56,396 nt of DNA from Acidisphaera sp. (lineage in GTDB: Bacteria; Pseudomonadota; Alphaproteobacteria; Acetobacterales; Acetobacteraceae), in contig JAFAYM010000122.1 in the NCBI GenBank assembly GCA_019240395.1, positions 1 through 56,396 of the forward strand, in the 5' to 3' direction. The translations under genes and the position numbers were made by a program. The stretch's first letter is position 1, and every line of letters begins with the position of its first letter. Positions 25,495 through 33,833 of the stretch are shown one piece after another. Under the pieces are notes generated by a model. It worked only from the letters and a program-made list of their open reading frames with translations. It did not search any database and had not been told where the DNA came from.

Positions 25495-26010
25495 ATGGCA
25501 CCGAAGAGCAACGCAAAAGAGATGGTCGATCCGACGCCGATGCAGGCGGAGCCGGGGTTCTTTCCCTGGCCCGATGACTTCGCCGACTATGTCGGCGTGC
25601 CGTTGGAGGAATTCCGGGGACCACGGAAGGTTCTCGTCGGCCTCGACGTCCTCAGGCTGCTGATCGGGATGGCGGCGACGGCCGCCTCCTTTGACGAGGA
25701 GTTCTATCTCGAGCGCAACCCCGACTTGCGCAGGGCGGTGAAGCAGGGCGAGCTGACGGACCCTCGCGCCCATTTCCTCAGCGACGGCTACTTCGAGCGC
25801 CGCCCGGCGTCGCGCAAGCTGCTCTCTCCCGTCAATGAGAGCTGGTACCTCAAGCAGTACGCCGACGTTGCGGAGGGAATGAAGGCAGGCAAGGTGGATT
25901 CCGCGACCCACCATTACATCACCACGGGGCGCAAAGAGGGCCGGGTGCCGTCCGACGATCTTCCCGCCGAGATCCGGCGCCTGCTGGACCTGCTGCACTC
26001 GGGCGTCTGA
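25495..26010 (+). CDS. FDxxxYLxxNPDx repeat protein
   Basis: A 171-residue protein with two copies of the motif found four times in the GT2-WbsX enzyme: FDEEFYLERNPDL near residue 66 and NESWYLKQYADV near 113. A hydrophobic helix (VLRLLIGMAATAASF) precedes the first copy. ATG 25495 has AAGAAGCGAG upstream; an in-frame ATG at 25321 would add a basic, low-complexity leader that looks non-native. No catalytic motif is seen; a scaffold or docking role with the GT2 enzyme is inferred from the shared repeats. Confidence 0.65.
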   Translation: MAPKSNAKEMVDPTPMQAEPGFFPWPDDFADYVGVPLEEFRGPRKVLVGLDVLRLLIGMAATAASFDEEFYLERNPDLRRAVKQGELTDPRAHFLSDGYFERRPASRKLLSPVNESWYLKQYADVAEGMKAGKVDSATHHYITTGRKEGRVPSDDLPAEIRRLLDLLHSGV

Positions 26011-26029
26011 GGCGGAATCAGCCGCGGGG

Positions 26030-27919
26030 ATGACAACCGCGCCGAGCCTGCACTGGCTGCCGGAGACCGAAGACTGGCGACCCCAACTCTCGGCGCTGCG
26101 CGCCATGCCGCCCTCGCTCGAGTCCTGGAACACGGCGATCGCGCTGGCCAACACCCGGCTCGACTTCGTGCGCACGAACGCGCTCGATGCCGCGGTTCGC
26201 GAGCTGTTCGGCGATACGCCTCCGGATGGCCTCGCGGCAAAGCCGGTGCGTCTTGCCGTGCTCGGCTCCTCCACGCTGGCGCATCTGCACGCCGGGCTGC
26301 GCGTCGCGGCGCTGCGGCGCGGAATCCCGCTCGTCACCTACGAGAACGAGTACGGTCAGTATCGCGGCGAATTGCTGGATGCCGCGTCGGGCCTGCACGC
26401 GTTTCGGCCGAGCGCGGTGCTGTTCGCCTTCGATTGCCATCATCTCGCGGCCGGCCTTCACGCCGGGATGTCCGCCGCCGGGGCCGAGGCCGCGCTGGAG
26501 CGTGTGCGCGAGGAAATGCTGCTGTGCTGGCGCGCGGCGCGCGAGGCGTTTCGCTGCCCGGTCCTGCAGCAGACGGCGCTGCCCGCGCTGCCGGAGCTGA
26601 TCGGCGGCAACGAGCACCGGTTGGCTGGATCGCGCGCCGGCTGCATCGCCCGGATCAACGCCATGCTGCCGAGCCTGGCCGATGCCGAGGGAGTGGACCT
26701 GGTCCGGCTCGATGCACGGGCCGCGCGGGACGGCATCGCCGCCTGGCACGACGCGGTACTCTGGGCGCGCGCCAAGCAGGAAGTCGCGGTGGCCGCCGGC
26801 CCCGTGTACGGCGAGCTCGCGATCCGGCCGATCGCGGCGCGGCAGGGGCGGTCGGCAAAGGCGCTGGTGCTCGACCTCGACAACACGATCTGGGGCGGCG
26901 TCATCGGCGACGACGGCCTCGAGGGCATCGTGCTCGGCCAGGGCAGCGCGCTCGGCGAGGGCTTCCTCGCGGTCCAGCGCTATGCCCTCGAGCAGTCGCG
27001 CCGCGGCGTCATACTCGCGGTCTGCTCCAAGAACGACGAAGCCAACGCCGCCGAGGCGTTCGACCGGCATCCCGAGATGCTGCTCCGGCGCGACCATGTC
27101 GCCAGCTTCGTCCTCAACTGGAACGACAAGGCGGCCAATCTGCGCATCGTCGCCGAGGAGCTGAATATCGGGCTGGACGCATTGGTGTTCGTCGACGACA
27201 ACCCGTTCGAGCGCACGCTGGTCCGCCGGGAGCTGCCGATGGTGCTGGTGCCGGAAGTCCCGGCCGACCCGGCGCTGGTGCCTCAGGCACTCGCCGACGC
27301 GGGCTATTTCGAGGCCGTCGCGATCACCGAGGATGATCGCCGGCGCTCGCAGCAATACCAGGGCAATCGCGCCCGCGCCGCGCTGGCCGCTTCGGCCACC
27401 GACATGCAGGGTTACCTGCGCAGCCTCGAGATGCAGCTGCTCTGGCGGCGCTTCGATCGGGTCGGCCTGCCGCGCATCGTGCAGCTCATCAACAAGACCA
27501 ACCAGTTCAATCTCACGACCCGCCGCTACACCGCGGAAGAAGCGCTCGCGGTCATCGGGGATGCGCGGGCCCTCGGCCTGCAGCTGCGGCTGCTCGACCG
27601 CTTCGGGGACAACGGCGTGATCGCCGTCGTCATCGGCCGCCTCGACGACGACGGCGATCTGCAGATCGATACCTGGCTGATGAGCTGCCGCGTCCTCGGC
27701 CGCGAGGTGGAGGCGGCAACCCTCAATCTGCTGGCCGCCCAGGCCTGCGCGCTCGGTGCGCGGCGGCTGGTCGGCGAGTATCGCCAGACCCCGAAGAACG
27801 GGATGGTGCGAGACCATTATGCCAGGCTCGGCTTCGTGGCGCTCACCGAGACCACGAGCGTGCTCGAGCTCGAGCGCTTCGCGCCGCTGGCGAATTGCAT
27901 CGAGACCAGGGAGGGCTGA
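26030..27919 (+). CDS. FkbH-like HAD-IIIC enzyme with GNAT-like C-terminus
   Basis: A 629-residue protein of the FkbH family. Residues 1-270 form the N-terminal domain (VRLAVLGSSTLAHLH); 275-430 are the HAD domain, with motif VLDLDNTIWGGVIGDDG (Asp282, Asp284), CSKNDEANA, NWNDKAANL and VFVDDNPFERTLV; 440-629 include INKTNQFNLTTRRY and a GNAT-like acyl-transfer fold. FkbH proteins take 1,3-bisphosphoglycerate (or a similar C3 phosphate) and load a glyceryl or lactyl group on an ACP. An ACP gene starts three bases after the stop, which strongly supports this role. Confidence 0.85.
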   Translation: MTTAPSLHWLPETEDWRPQLSALRAMPPSLESWNTAIALANTRLDFVRTNALDAAVRELFGDTPPDGLAAKPVRLAVLGSSTLAHLHAGLRVAALRRGIPLVTYENEYGQYRGELLDAASGLHAFRPSAVLFAFDCHHLAAGLHAGMSAAGAEAALERVREEMLLCWRAAREAFRCPVLQQTALPALPELIGGNEHRLAGSRAGCIARINAMLPSLADAEGVDLVRLDARAARDGIAAWHDAVLWARAKQEVAVAAGPVYGELAIRPIAARQGRSAKALVLDLDNTIWGGVIGDDGLEGIVLGQGSALGEGFLAVQRYALEQSRRGVILAVCSKNDEANAAEAFDRHPEMLLRRDHVASFVLNWNDKAANLRIVAEELNIGLDALVFVDDNPFERTLVRRELPMVLVPEVPADPALVPQALADAGYFEAVAITEDDRRRSQQYQGNRARAALAASATDMQGYLRSLEMQLLWRRFDRVGLPRIVQLINKTNQFNLTTRRYTAEEALAVIGDARALGLQLRLLDRFGDNGVIAVVIGRLDDDGDLQIDTWLMSCRVLGREVEAATLNLLAAQACALGARRLVGEYRQTPKNGMVRDHYARLGFVALTETTSVLELERFAPLANCIETREG

Positions 27920-27922
27920 GCC

Positions 27923-28168
27923 GTGACCCAGGCGGAGATCTACGCGGGGCTGACCGAACTCTTCCGCGACATCTTCATGCGCGATGACCTGGTGCTGACC
28001 CCCGAGATGACGGCGCGCGATGTCGAGGGCTGGGATTCGATGCGGATGATCGAAATCATCATGGCGGTCGAGCAGCAGTATGACTTCAAAATGCAGTCCA
28101 GGGATCTCGACACCCTGCAATGCGTCGGCGATCTGGTGGGCGCCATCGAGCGGCACGCGGCCAGGTAA
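27923..28168 (+). CDS. Acyl carrier protein
   Basis: An 81-residue stand-alone ACP. The phosphopantetheine site is Ser39 in GWDSMRMIEI, in the usual DS-M/L context, followed by helix III (DLVGAIERH). Starts with GTG three bases after the FkbH stop, so the pair is co-translated. It likely carries the three-carbon group loaded by the FkbH-like enzyme rather than serving fatty-acid synthesis. Confidence 0.87.
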   Translation: MTQAEIYAGLTELFRDIFMRDDLVLTPEMTARDVEGWDSMRMIEIIMAVEQQYDFKMQSRDLDTLQCVGDLVGAIERHAAR

Positions 28169-28205
28169 GAACGGCCGCAGACCCCATTCGTCCAAGTACC
28201 GGTTT

Positions 28206-28251
28206 CCAAAGGCATTGCCTTTGGTGGGGGTCGAGGGGGCGAAGCCCCTCG
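28206..28251 (+). repeat. Double-hairpin intergenic repeat, copy C (diverged stem)
   Basis: First hairpin CCAAAGGC/GCCTTTGG (28206-28224, ATT loop) is perfect but has a different sequence from the CTGGGGCC stems of copies A, B and E. Second hairpin CGAGGGG/CCCCTCG (28232-28251), one bulged G. Same linker and trailing CCTTCC as copy A. Located 37 bases after the ACP gene. Confidence 0.75.
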
Positions 28252-28355
28252 CCTTCCCCTCACAAAATCCTTCCGCTGGAAGCGCGAACCCACTAAGTAC
28301 GGCTTCCCGATTCGATCGCATCCAGCGGTCGATCCAGAAGGAGCGATCATCCCCA

Positions 28356-28607
28356 ATGCCCACAGAAGAGACTTCCACGAGGGCCCCACGGGGCACCAAG
28401 GTCGTCAGCAGAGCGTTTTTCGCTGCTCTGGAAGGCGTACCTGAGGAACAGCGCAACGCCGTCGCCAAGGCCGCCCACGCGGTGATCCGCGATGAGCTGA
28501 AGCTCCGCCGCGCCAAAACGAAGGCTGGGGCCGCTAAATCGAAGGGCCGCACGCCCGCCGCCAAATCGGCGAACGGCGGAAGCAAGACCCGTCGCCGGAC
28601 CGCCTGA
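28356..28607 (+). CDS. Small basic protein with histone H1-like tail
   Basis: An 83-residue protein. The N-terminal half is a helical region (SRAFFAALEGVPEEQRNAVAKAAHAVIRDELK split here as two helices), and the C-terminal 35 residues are almost only Lys, Arg, Ala, Gly and Ser with AK repeats, ending RRRTA. This resembles bacterial histone H1-like tails, so nucleic acid binding is plausible. AAGGAG lies about 12 bases upstream of the ATG, rather far. No family recognised. Confidence 0.6.
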   Translation: MPTEETSTRAPRGTKVVSRAFFAALEGVPEEQRNAVAKAAHAVIRDELKLRRAKTKAGAAKSKGRTPAAKSANGGSKTRRRTA

Positions 28608-28620
28608 TCGGGGCGCGATC

Positions 28621-28647
28621 AGGTCGGCGTAGACGTCACGCCGACCT
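28621..28647. terminator. Hairpin between convergent genes
   Basis: A perfect 10-bp stem AGGTCGGCGT/ACGCCGACCT with a 7-base loop lies between the ends of the small basic protein gene and the VOC gene. It overlaps the VOC stop codon. No U-run, so it may be a factor-dependent or bidirectional 3' end structure. Confidence 0.5.
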
Positions 28648-29064
28648 GGCCCGGGTGGCGCGCTGCTGCCGCTCGCCGAATTTCATGCCCTCGAGCTTCA
28701 GGCCATCCGGATCGAGGAAGAACACGGCGTAGTAGTCTTCGTAGTACTCCGCCGCCGGATCGACGATCGTCACACCCTCGGTCTCGAGAAAAGCCTGTAA
28801 GGCGTCCACGTCCTTACGGCTGCGCAGCTGGAAGGCATAGTGGTGAAAGCCGATATCGCCGTCGCGATGGCGGCGTTTGCGGCCTTGCGCGTCCGCCGGA
28901 TAGATCCAGAAGCGGGTGCGCCCATTGGTCCAGCCGATGGCGCTTTCGAATTCATCGGAAACCTCGAAGCCGAGGAACTCGAACAGCCGGCCGTAGAAGG
29001 CCTTCGATCTCCGGTAGTCGCCGACCCGGATCACGAGGTGGTCGATCCCGACGACGCGCGCCAT
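28636..29064 (-). CDS. VOC-family metalloprotein (glyoxalase/dioxygenase fold)
   Basis: A 142-residue vicinal oxygen chelate protein with two babab modules: VVGIDHLVIRVGDYRRSKAFYG at the start, FHHYAFQLRS in the middle and YAVFFLDPDGLKLEGM at the end. The metal ligands His and Glu are visible (DHL, HHY, LEG). Length and architecture match the small glyoxalase-like proteins. Function within the superfamily (lyase, dioxygenase or resistance protein) cannot be set. Confidence 0.85.
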   Translation of the reverse strand: MARVVGIDHLVIRVGDYRRSKAFYGRLFEFLGFEVSDEFESAIGWTNGRTRFWIYPADAQGRKRRHRDGDIGFHHYAFQLRSRKDVDALQAFLETEGVTIVDPAAEYYEDYYAVFFLDPDGLKLEGMKFGERQQRATRARSA

Positions 29065-29179
29065 TCCTCACCCTCTACCTGCCAAAACATACTTGCGCGC
29101 CCGAAACGGCTGGGCGACACTGCATGAGAAACACCGTATCGGCAATCCGGCTCAGGTCTCTCCGGAAAAAGGGCTCTTG

Positions 29180-29827
29180 ATGTCCAACGTGGCGGGCAAA
29201 GCCTACGGCATGAATGTCATCACGCCCATGCAGCCGCACTGGACCTGGCTGAACCGGCTGATCTTCATGCTGGCTCGGTCTCTCCCCGCCACCTTGGCCG
29301 GACTGCTCGGTCTCTCGCTCATCCACTTCGCCCGCTGGGTGATCATCAAGCGCGATCAATGGCCCGATCTCGGTCAGGGCCGGCCGCGGCTGCGCAACGA
29401 CTACATGCTATTCTGCAGCAATTTCAACGGCACCTGGGACCAGTATATCGACGCCTTCGCGGACGGCATTCCCAATGGTCTCGACCTGTTCTGGTACTGC
29501 AGCACCAAATATCCGCACTCGATTCCGGTGACCCCGTTCAAGGACTACATCAGGCAGAACCAGATCGACACCGACTACTACTACAACGCCACGCCCGGAT
29601 CGGGCCAGCGCGACATCAAGGCGGCGTTGCGCGTGCGCCGGGCACTGCTCGATCTCGCGGCGCAGCATGCCAGCCTGCCGTCCGACGGCTTCGCCCGCGA
29701 ATACCGCCGCGCGCTGATCGCCATCCAGAACGATCTCGGCTCGCCCGGATACGCGCCGGTCGCCAGCATCGATACCGAGCGCGCGGACACAAATCGGCGC
29801 GAGCGGGTGAAGGCGCTCTGGGGCTGA
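29180..29827 (+). CDS. Uncharacterised protein 1 of DyP-P450 cassette
   Basis: A 215-residue protein. A membrane segment at residues 35-60 (LPATLAGLLGLSLIHFARWVII) precedes a soluble domain: NDYMLFCSNFNGTWDQYID, then IPNGLDLFWYCSTKYPHSIP and YYYNATPGSGQRDI. The MLFCSNFNG segment resembles an edge of the ferredoxin-like fold in DyP-type relatives and recurs loosely in the next protein (YLLFAADFDA). Start at ATG 29180. The next gene starts three bases past the stop. Function unknown. Confidence 0.72.
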   Translation: MSNVAGKAYGMNVITPMQPHWTWLNRLIFMLARSLPATLAGLLGLSLIHFARWVIIKRDQWPDLGQGRPRLRNDYMLFCSNFNGTWDQYIDAFADGIPNGLDLFWYCSTKYPHSIPVTPFKDYIRQNQIDTDYYYNATPGSGQRDIKAALRVRRALLDLAAQHASLPSDGFAREYRRALIAIQNDLGSPGYAPVASIDTERADTNRRERVKALWG

Positions 29828-29829
29828 TC

Positions 29830-30810
29830 ATGCCGAATTTCGATGGCGGACACTATTTCCTGACCGCGCTGATCCCGGTTCGCGCCGATCTCACCCACGC
29901 GCTGCGCGGCGCCGGCGGCGAGCAGCCGCCGATCGCCTCGCACGTCCACGCGTTGCGGGAGATCCTGGCGACGCTGCCGACGGCTCTGCAATCCCCGGCG
30001 ACGGAGGAGACCGGCGTCAACAGCCCGTTCGCCCGCTGCCGGCGTACCCACTTCGCCCGCTTCGTGCTGATCGACGACGTCATGTTCAACGGCCGCGACG
30101 GAGAGGATTCCCTGGCCGTCGCGCTGTTTCGCCGCAACCCCACGATCCCCGGCCCGGTGGATCGGCTGCCGATGCCCTACCTGCTGTTCGCCGCCGATTT
30201 CGACGCCGCGAGCGACGCCCCCTCCGAGCTGCGCGATTATCTGCAGGGCCTCTGGCGGCTGATGCATCGCGAACTGGAGCAGATCCTGCAGCATTGCGTC
30301 GGCTTCGATGCCAAGGAGGGCGCGGCAGGCTTCGCCCGCACCATTGCCCGATGCCAGGTCGAGACGACCATGCCGTTCAACGACTACTGGCCGCAGGCGC
30401 CGCGATTGCCGAGCCTCTCGGTCCCCGGCTTGGTCGCGCCGATCGCGGTATCGGCTTTCGTGTTCCTGGTCGGACTGGTCGGCGCGATCGCCGCTGGGAT
30501 GATGGGCGCGCGCTGGGGCGGCTGGGCGGTCGCCACGCTGATCGGCCTCGTCGGCATCTTCGCCGCGGCGGCGGTCGCGTACGCCACCATCCTGCGCCGC
30601 GGGGCCGCACCGTTCCCGACGGCACCGGACTGTGATCTCCCCTCGGTGCTGAAGGCCCTCTACCTCCAGCAACGATTCGCCCGTTTCGCCATCGACGCCC
30701 AGGGGCGGGACGCGGCGGCGCTGCACGCACTGTTCGGCAGCTTCCTGGAAACCCACAAGCCCGAAGCCCTGACGACGCCGACCCAGTCCTCCGGGGTGGT
30801 CCGATCGTGA
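29830..30810 (+). CDS. Uncharacterised membrane protein 2 of DyP-P450 cassette
   Basis: A 326-residue protein. The N-terminal 190 residues are soluble and include THFARFVLIDDVMF and MPYLLFAADFDA, the same style of beta-strand motif as in the preceding protein. Two adjacent membrane helices follow (VAPIAVSAFVFLVGLVGAI and WGGWAVATLIGLVGIFAAA), then a short helical tail. The stop overlaps the DyP start as GTGA. No known family; it may anchor the peroxidase or P450 at the membrane (inference). Confidence 0.72.
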   Translation: MPNFDGGHYFLTALIPVRADLTHALRGAGGEQPPIASHVHALREILATLPTALQSPATEETGVNSPFARCRRTHFARFVLIDDVMFNGRDGEDSLAVALFRRNPTIPGPVDRLPMPYLLFAADFDAASDAPSELRDYLQGLWRLMHRELEQILQHCVGFDAKEGAAGFARTIARCQVETTMPFNDYWPQAPRLPSLSVPGLVAPIAVSAFVFLVGLVGAIAAGMMGARWGGWAVATLIGLVGIFAAAAVAYATILRRGAAPFPTAPDCDLPSVLKALYLQQRFARFAIDAQGRDAAALHALFGSFLETHKPEALTTPTQSSGVVRS

Positions 30811-32453
30811 CACCGCCCATGGTCAGCCCGCTCGATCTCGCCGACATCCAGGGCAACATCCTGTTCGCCTATGGCAAGCAGGGGTTCCCGGTCGGCCGCC
30901 TGCTGCTGTTCAACGTGTCCGACGCCGCCCGCGGCCGGGATTTCGTCGAAGCGGTCCGGCCGATGGTCACCACGGCCTTGCGCTGGCCCTCCAAGGTCAA
31001 CCCGCACCACGCCGCGAGCACCACCACCGTGGCCAAGCCGGCGGTCGCCCTGAACATCGCCTTCACCTTCTGGGGTCTGGTCGCGCTGAAAGTGTCCACG
31101 CGCAGCCTGCGCGGCATGCCGGACGAGTTCATCGATGGCATGTACGCGCGCGCCCACATCCTCGGCGACGACGTGCCGACCAATTGCATCGACGACTGGG
31201 ACCCCGTCTGGAAGCTGCCCAGGGACGGCCCGGCGCATCGCCCCCACATCATGATCGCGCTGAACGCCCAGATCACGCGGACCGGCGCGCCGGTTCCCGA
31301 GCTCGACGCGATCACCGAGCAGCTCCGCCAGCTCTGCGCGAACTCCGGCCGCGGCGTGACGCTGATCTCCGGCCATCGCGGGGCGGAGCCGGACTACCAG
31401 GCGCTCTCGGCGATCATGACGACGGCCGCAGACGGCACGGTCCGGCCTCAGCCGACGGAGCATTTCGGCTTCGCCGACGGCATCAGCGATCCGGTCTTCG
31501 TCGGGCAATACCCGCACACCAAGGAAGCCGTCGCCGTCGTCGGCAACGGCAAGATCATGCCCGATCAGAGCTGGCAGCCGCTGGCCACCGGGGAATTCCT
31601 GCTCGGCCATCCCGACGAGGCGCAGGAAATCGCCGGCCTGCCGATGCCGCTCGATTTCAGCCGCAACGGCACCTTCATGGCGTGTCGCAAGCTGCATCAG
31701 AATGTCGTCGCGTTCCGCCGCTATCTCGAACGCACCGCGCTGGACTTCGCCGCGATCATGGAAATCTCGCCCGAGGAGGCGCGCGATACGCTGACCGCCA
31801 AGATGTCCGGGCGCTGGCCGGATGGCGTGCCGCTGATCGCGGCCGGCAGCTTCGCGGAATGGCAAGCCTTCCGGCAGCGTCGCGCCGACGCCGCCCGGGC
31901 GAACGACCAGGCGACGCTCGCGGCCATGGATCGCGCCCTCAGCGAGTTCATGTATCGCGGCGATCCTGCTGGCGCCCGATGCCCGGCCGCCGCGCACACC
32001 CGCCGCGTCAACCCGCGCGATATGCTCGATCCGCGGTTCAGTTCGCCCGATCCGAAGCAGTGGAACGGCTCGGTCCTGAACAACCGACGGCGAATCCTGC
32101 GGCGCGGCCTACCCTACGGCAGTGTCGCCCCGGACGCTGCCGACGACAGCGGCGAGCACGGCATCGTCATGCTGGTGGTCTGCGCCAGCCTGTTCCGGCA
32201 ATTCGAATTCGTGACGCAGCAATGGCTGCAATACGGCCTGGATTCCAGCGTCGGCAACGACACCTGCCCGATGCTCGGCAACCACGGCAGCGAGGCGAAG
32301 TTCGTCATTCCCGCCGACCCGGCCGGCGGCAAACCCCCCTTCATCTGCGACCGCCTGCCGCAATTCGTGCAGACTCGCGGGGGCGATTACTTCTTCGTGC
32401 CCAGCATGACCGCACTGCGCATGATCGGCACGGGGATCATCGACCCGACCTGA
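30807..32453 (+). CDS. DyP-type haem peroxidase
   Basis: Dye-decolorising peroxidase family, 548 residues. The hallmark GxxDG motif is in FGFADGISDP (near residue 222), with the catalytic Asp and downstream Arg, and the haem-ligating His near residue 394 in AAAHTRRVNPRD. Starts MVSPLDLADIQGNILFAYG, as in the longer class of DyPs. No signal peptide, so it is not exported on its own. It is coupled to the upstream membrane protein and followed by a P450. Likely uses peroxide to oxidise an organic substrate; substrate unknown. Confidence 0.88.
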   Translation: MTPPMVSPLDLADIQGNILFAYGKQGFPVGRLLLFNVSDAARGRDFVEAVRPMVTTALRWPSKVNPHHAASTTTVAKPAVALNIAFTFWGLVALKVSTRSLRGMPDEFIDGMYARAHILGDDVPTNCIDDWDPVWKLPRDGPAHRPHIMIALNAQITRTGAPVPELDAITEQLRQLCANSGRGVTLISGHRGAEPDYQALSAIMTTAADGTVRPQPTEHFGFADGISDPVFVGQYPHTKEAVAVVGNGKIMPDQSWQPLATGEFLLGHPDEAQEIAGLPMPLDFSRNGTFMACRKLHQNVVAFRRYLERTALDFAAIMEISPEEARDTLTAKMSGRWPDGVPLIAAGSFAEWQAFRQRRADAARANDQATLAAMDRALSEFMYRGDPAGARCPAAAHTRRVNPRDMLDPRFSSPDPKQWNGSVLNNRRRILRRGLPYGSVAPDAADDSGEHGIVMLVVCASLFRQFEFVTQQWLQYGLDSSVGNDTCPMLGNHGSEAKFVIPADPAGGKPPFICDRLPQFVQTRGGDYFFVPSMTALRMIGTGIIDPT

Positions 32454-32466
32454 CCGGAGACCCCCT

Positions 32467-33801
32467 TTGGCGATCCTCGTCGGCTTCTTCTCCGGGCTCG
32501 CCGTGCGGCTCGGCATGCTGGCCGCTTCGTTGGGCGCGGCAGCGACGCTGCTGGCGCGGATCCTGCCCTCTCTCTCCGCCGGCAAGGGCCGGCTGATTGC
32601 GGTGCTGACGACGCCGGAGAACCAGCGCCGCGTCTTCACGATCCTGCGCGCCCTGTCGCCCAACCTGGTGCTGTCGCGGCGGCTGGTCACCGCCTATGAC
32701 AGCACCGGCACCGCCCTCGTCACCCGCTTCAGCGACGTCGTCGAGGTGCTGGATCGCGACGCCGATTTCGCCGTGGTCTACGAGCCGAAGATGCGCGAGA
32801 TCACCGCCGGCAGCAATTTCTTCCTCGGCATGCAGGACAGCGCGGAATACACGCGCGATGTGTCGAACATGCGCCTGGCGGTGCGGCGCAGCGATGTCGA
32901 CGGGATCGTCATCCCGCTGGCCGCCGAGGCCGCCACCGCCCTGGTCTCTGCCTGCTCCGAGCAGATCGACGTGCCGCAGCAATTGACCTTGCGCGTGCCG
33001 GCGGCACTCCTGTCCGGCTATTTCGGCACCGGCGGCCCGTCGGAAGCGGCCATGATCGCCTGGACGACGGTCATGTTCTGGTATCTCTTCATCGATCTCG
33101 CCGGCGATGCTGCTCTGCGGGAGCGCGCGTTGTCGGCGGCTGCCGCCTGCCGCGACTATCTCGACACCGCGATCAGCCAGCGGAAGGCCTCCCCGACGGA
33201 AGGCGACGATGTCCTGAACCGATGTCTGCGCATGCAGGACGCCGGACTGCCGGGCATGGACGACCTCGGTATTCGCAACAACCTGATCGGTCTGCTGATC
33301 GGCCTGGTGCCGACCCTGTCGGAAGCGTGCGTGCAGGCGCTCGACCAGCTTCTCGATCGGCCCGCGGCGCTCGCCGGGGCGCAAGCCGCGGCGCAGGCGA
33401 ACGACGACGCCATGCTGGCGGCCTATGTTTTCGAGGCGCTCCGCTTCGCTCCGATCAATCCCATCATCTACCGGCGCGCCACGCGCGACACGGTGATCGC
33501 CCGCAACACGCTGCGTCAGCGGCGCGTGCCTCAGGGGACGATGGTGCTGGCCGCCAATCTCTCGGCGATGTTCGATCCGCTGGCAATTGCCGCACCCCAG
33601 GCGTTCCGCACCAATCGGCCGTGGAGCGCCTACATGCTATGGGGCTACGGCATGCACGGCTGCTTCGGCGCACATATCAACCGCGCCGTTATTCCGCAGA
33701 TCCTCAAGCCGCTGCTGAAACAGCCGGGATTGCGCCGCCTCGGCCCGATCGATCGAGCCGGCACACCTTTTCCCGTCCATTTCACCGTGTCCCTCGGCTA
33801 G
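32467..33801 (+). CDS. Cytochrome P450 (unusual)
   Basis: A 444-residue P450, TTG start after CCGGAG. The K-helix ExxR motif appears as EALR (near 322), and the haem-binding loop is GYGMHGCFGAHI with Cys near 398. The I-helix oxygen-activation motif is not the usual AGxxT (GLVPTLSEA instead), so it may act as a peroxygenase or isomerase rather than a monooxygenase. A hydrophobic N-terminal stretch (FFSGLAVRLGMLAASLG) could bind the membrane. Its position directly after a DyP peroxidase suggests shared peroxide-driven chemistry. Confidence 0.85.
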   Translation: MAILVGFFSGLAVRLGMLAASLGAAATLLARILPSLSAGKGRLIAVLTTPENQRRVFTILRALSPNLVLSRRLVTAYDSTGTALVTRFSDVVEVLDRDADFAVVYEPKMREITAGSNFFLGMQDSAEYTRDVSNMRLAVRRSDVDGIVIPLAAEAATALVSACSEQIDVPQQLTLRVPAALLSGYFGTGGPSEAAMIAWTTVMFWYLFIDLAGDAALRERALSAAAACRDYLDTAISQRKASPTEGDDVLNRCLRMQDAGLPGMDDLGIRNNLIGLLIGLVPTLSEACVQALDQLLDRPAALAGAQAAAQANDDAMLAAYVFEALRFAPINPIIYRRATRDTVIARNTLRQRRVPQGTMVLAANLSAMFDPLAIAAPQAFRTNRPWSAYMLWGYGMHGCFGAHINRAVIPQILKPLLKQPGLRRLGPIDRAGTPFPVHFTVSLG

Positions 33802-33833
33802 CAAGGAAGGGGAGCCGGGGACCGAGAACCCGT

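Noticed and set aside
23908-28585. Long minus-strand frames of 809 and 855 codons opposite the glycan locus
   Set aside because: They run antisense to recognisable genes (FkbH-like, ACP) and have no family signatures or ribosome sites.
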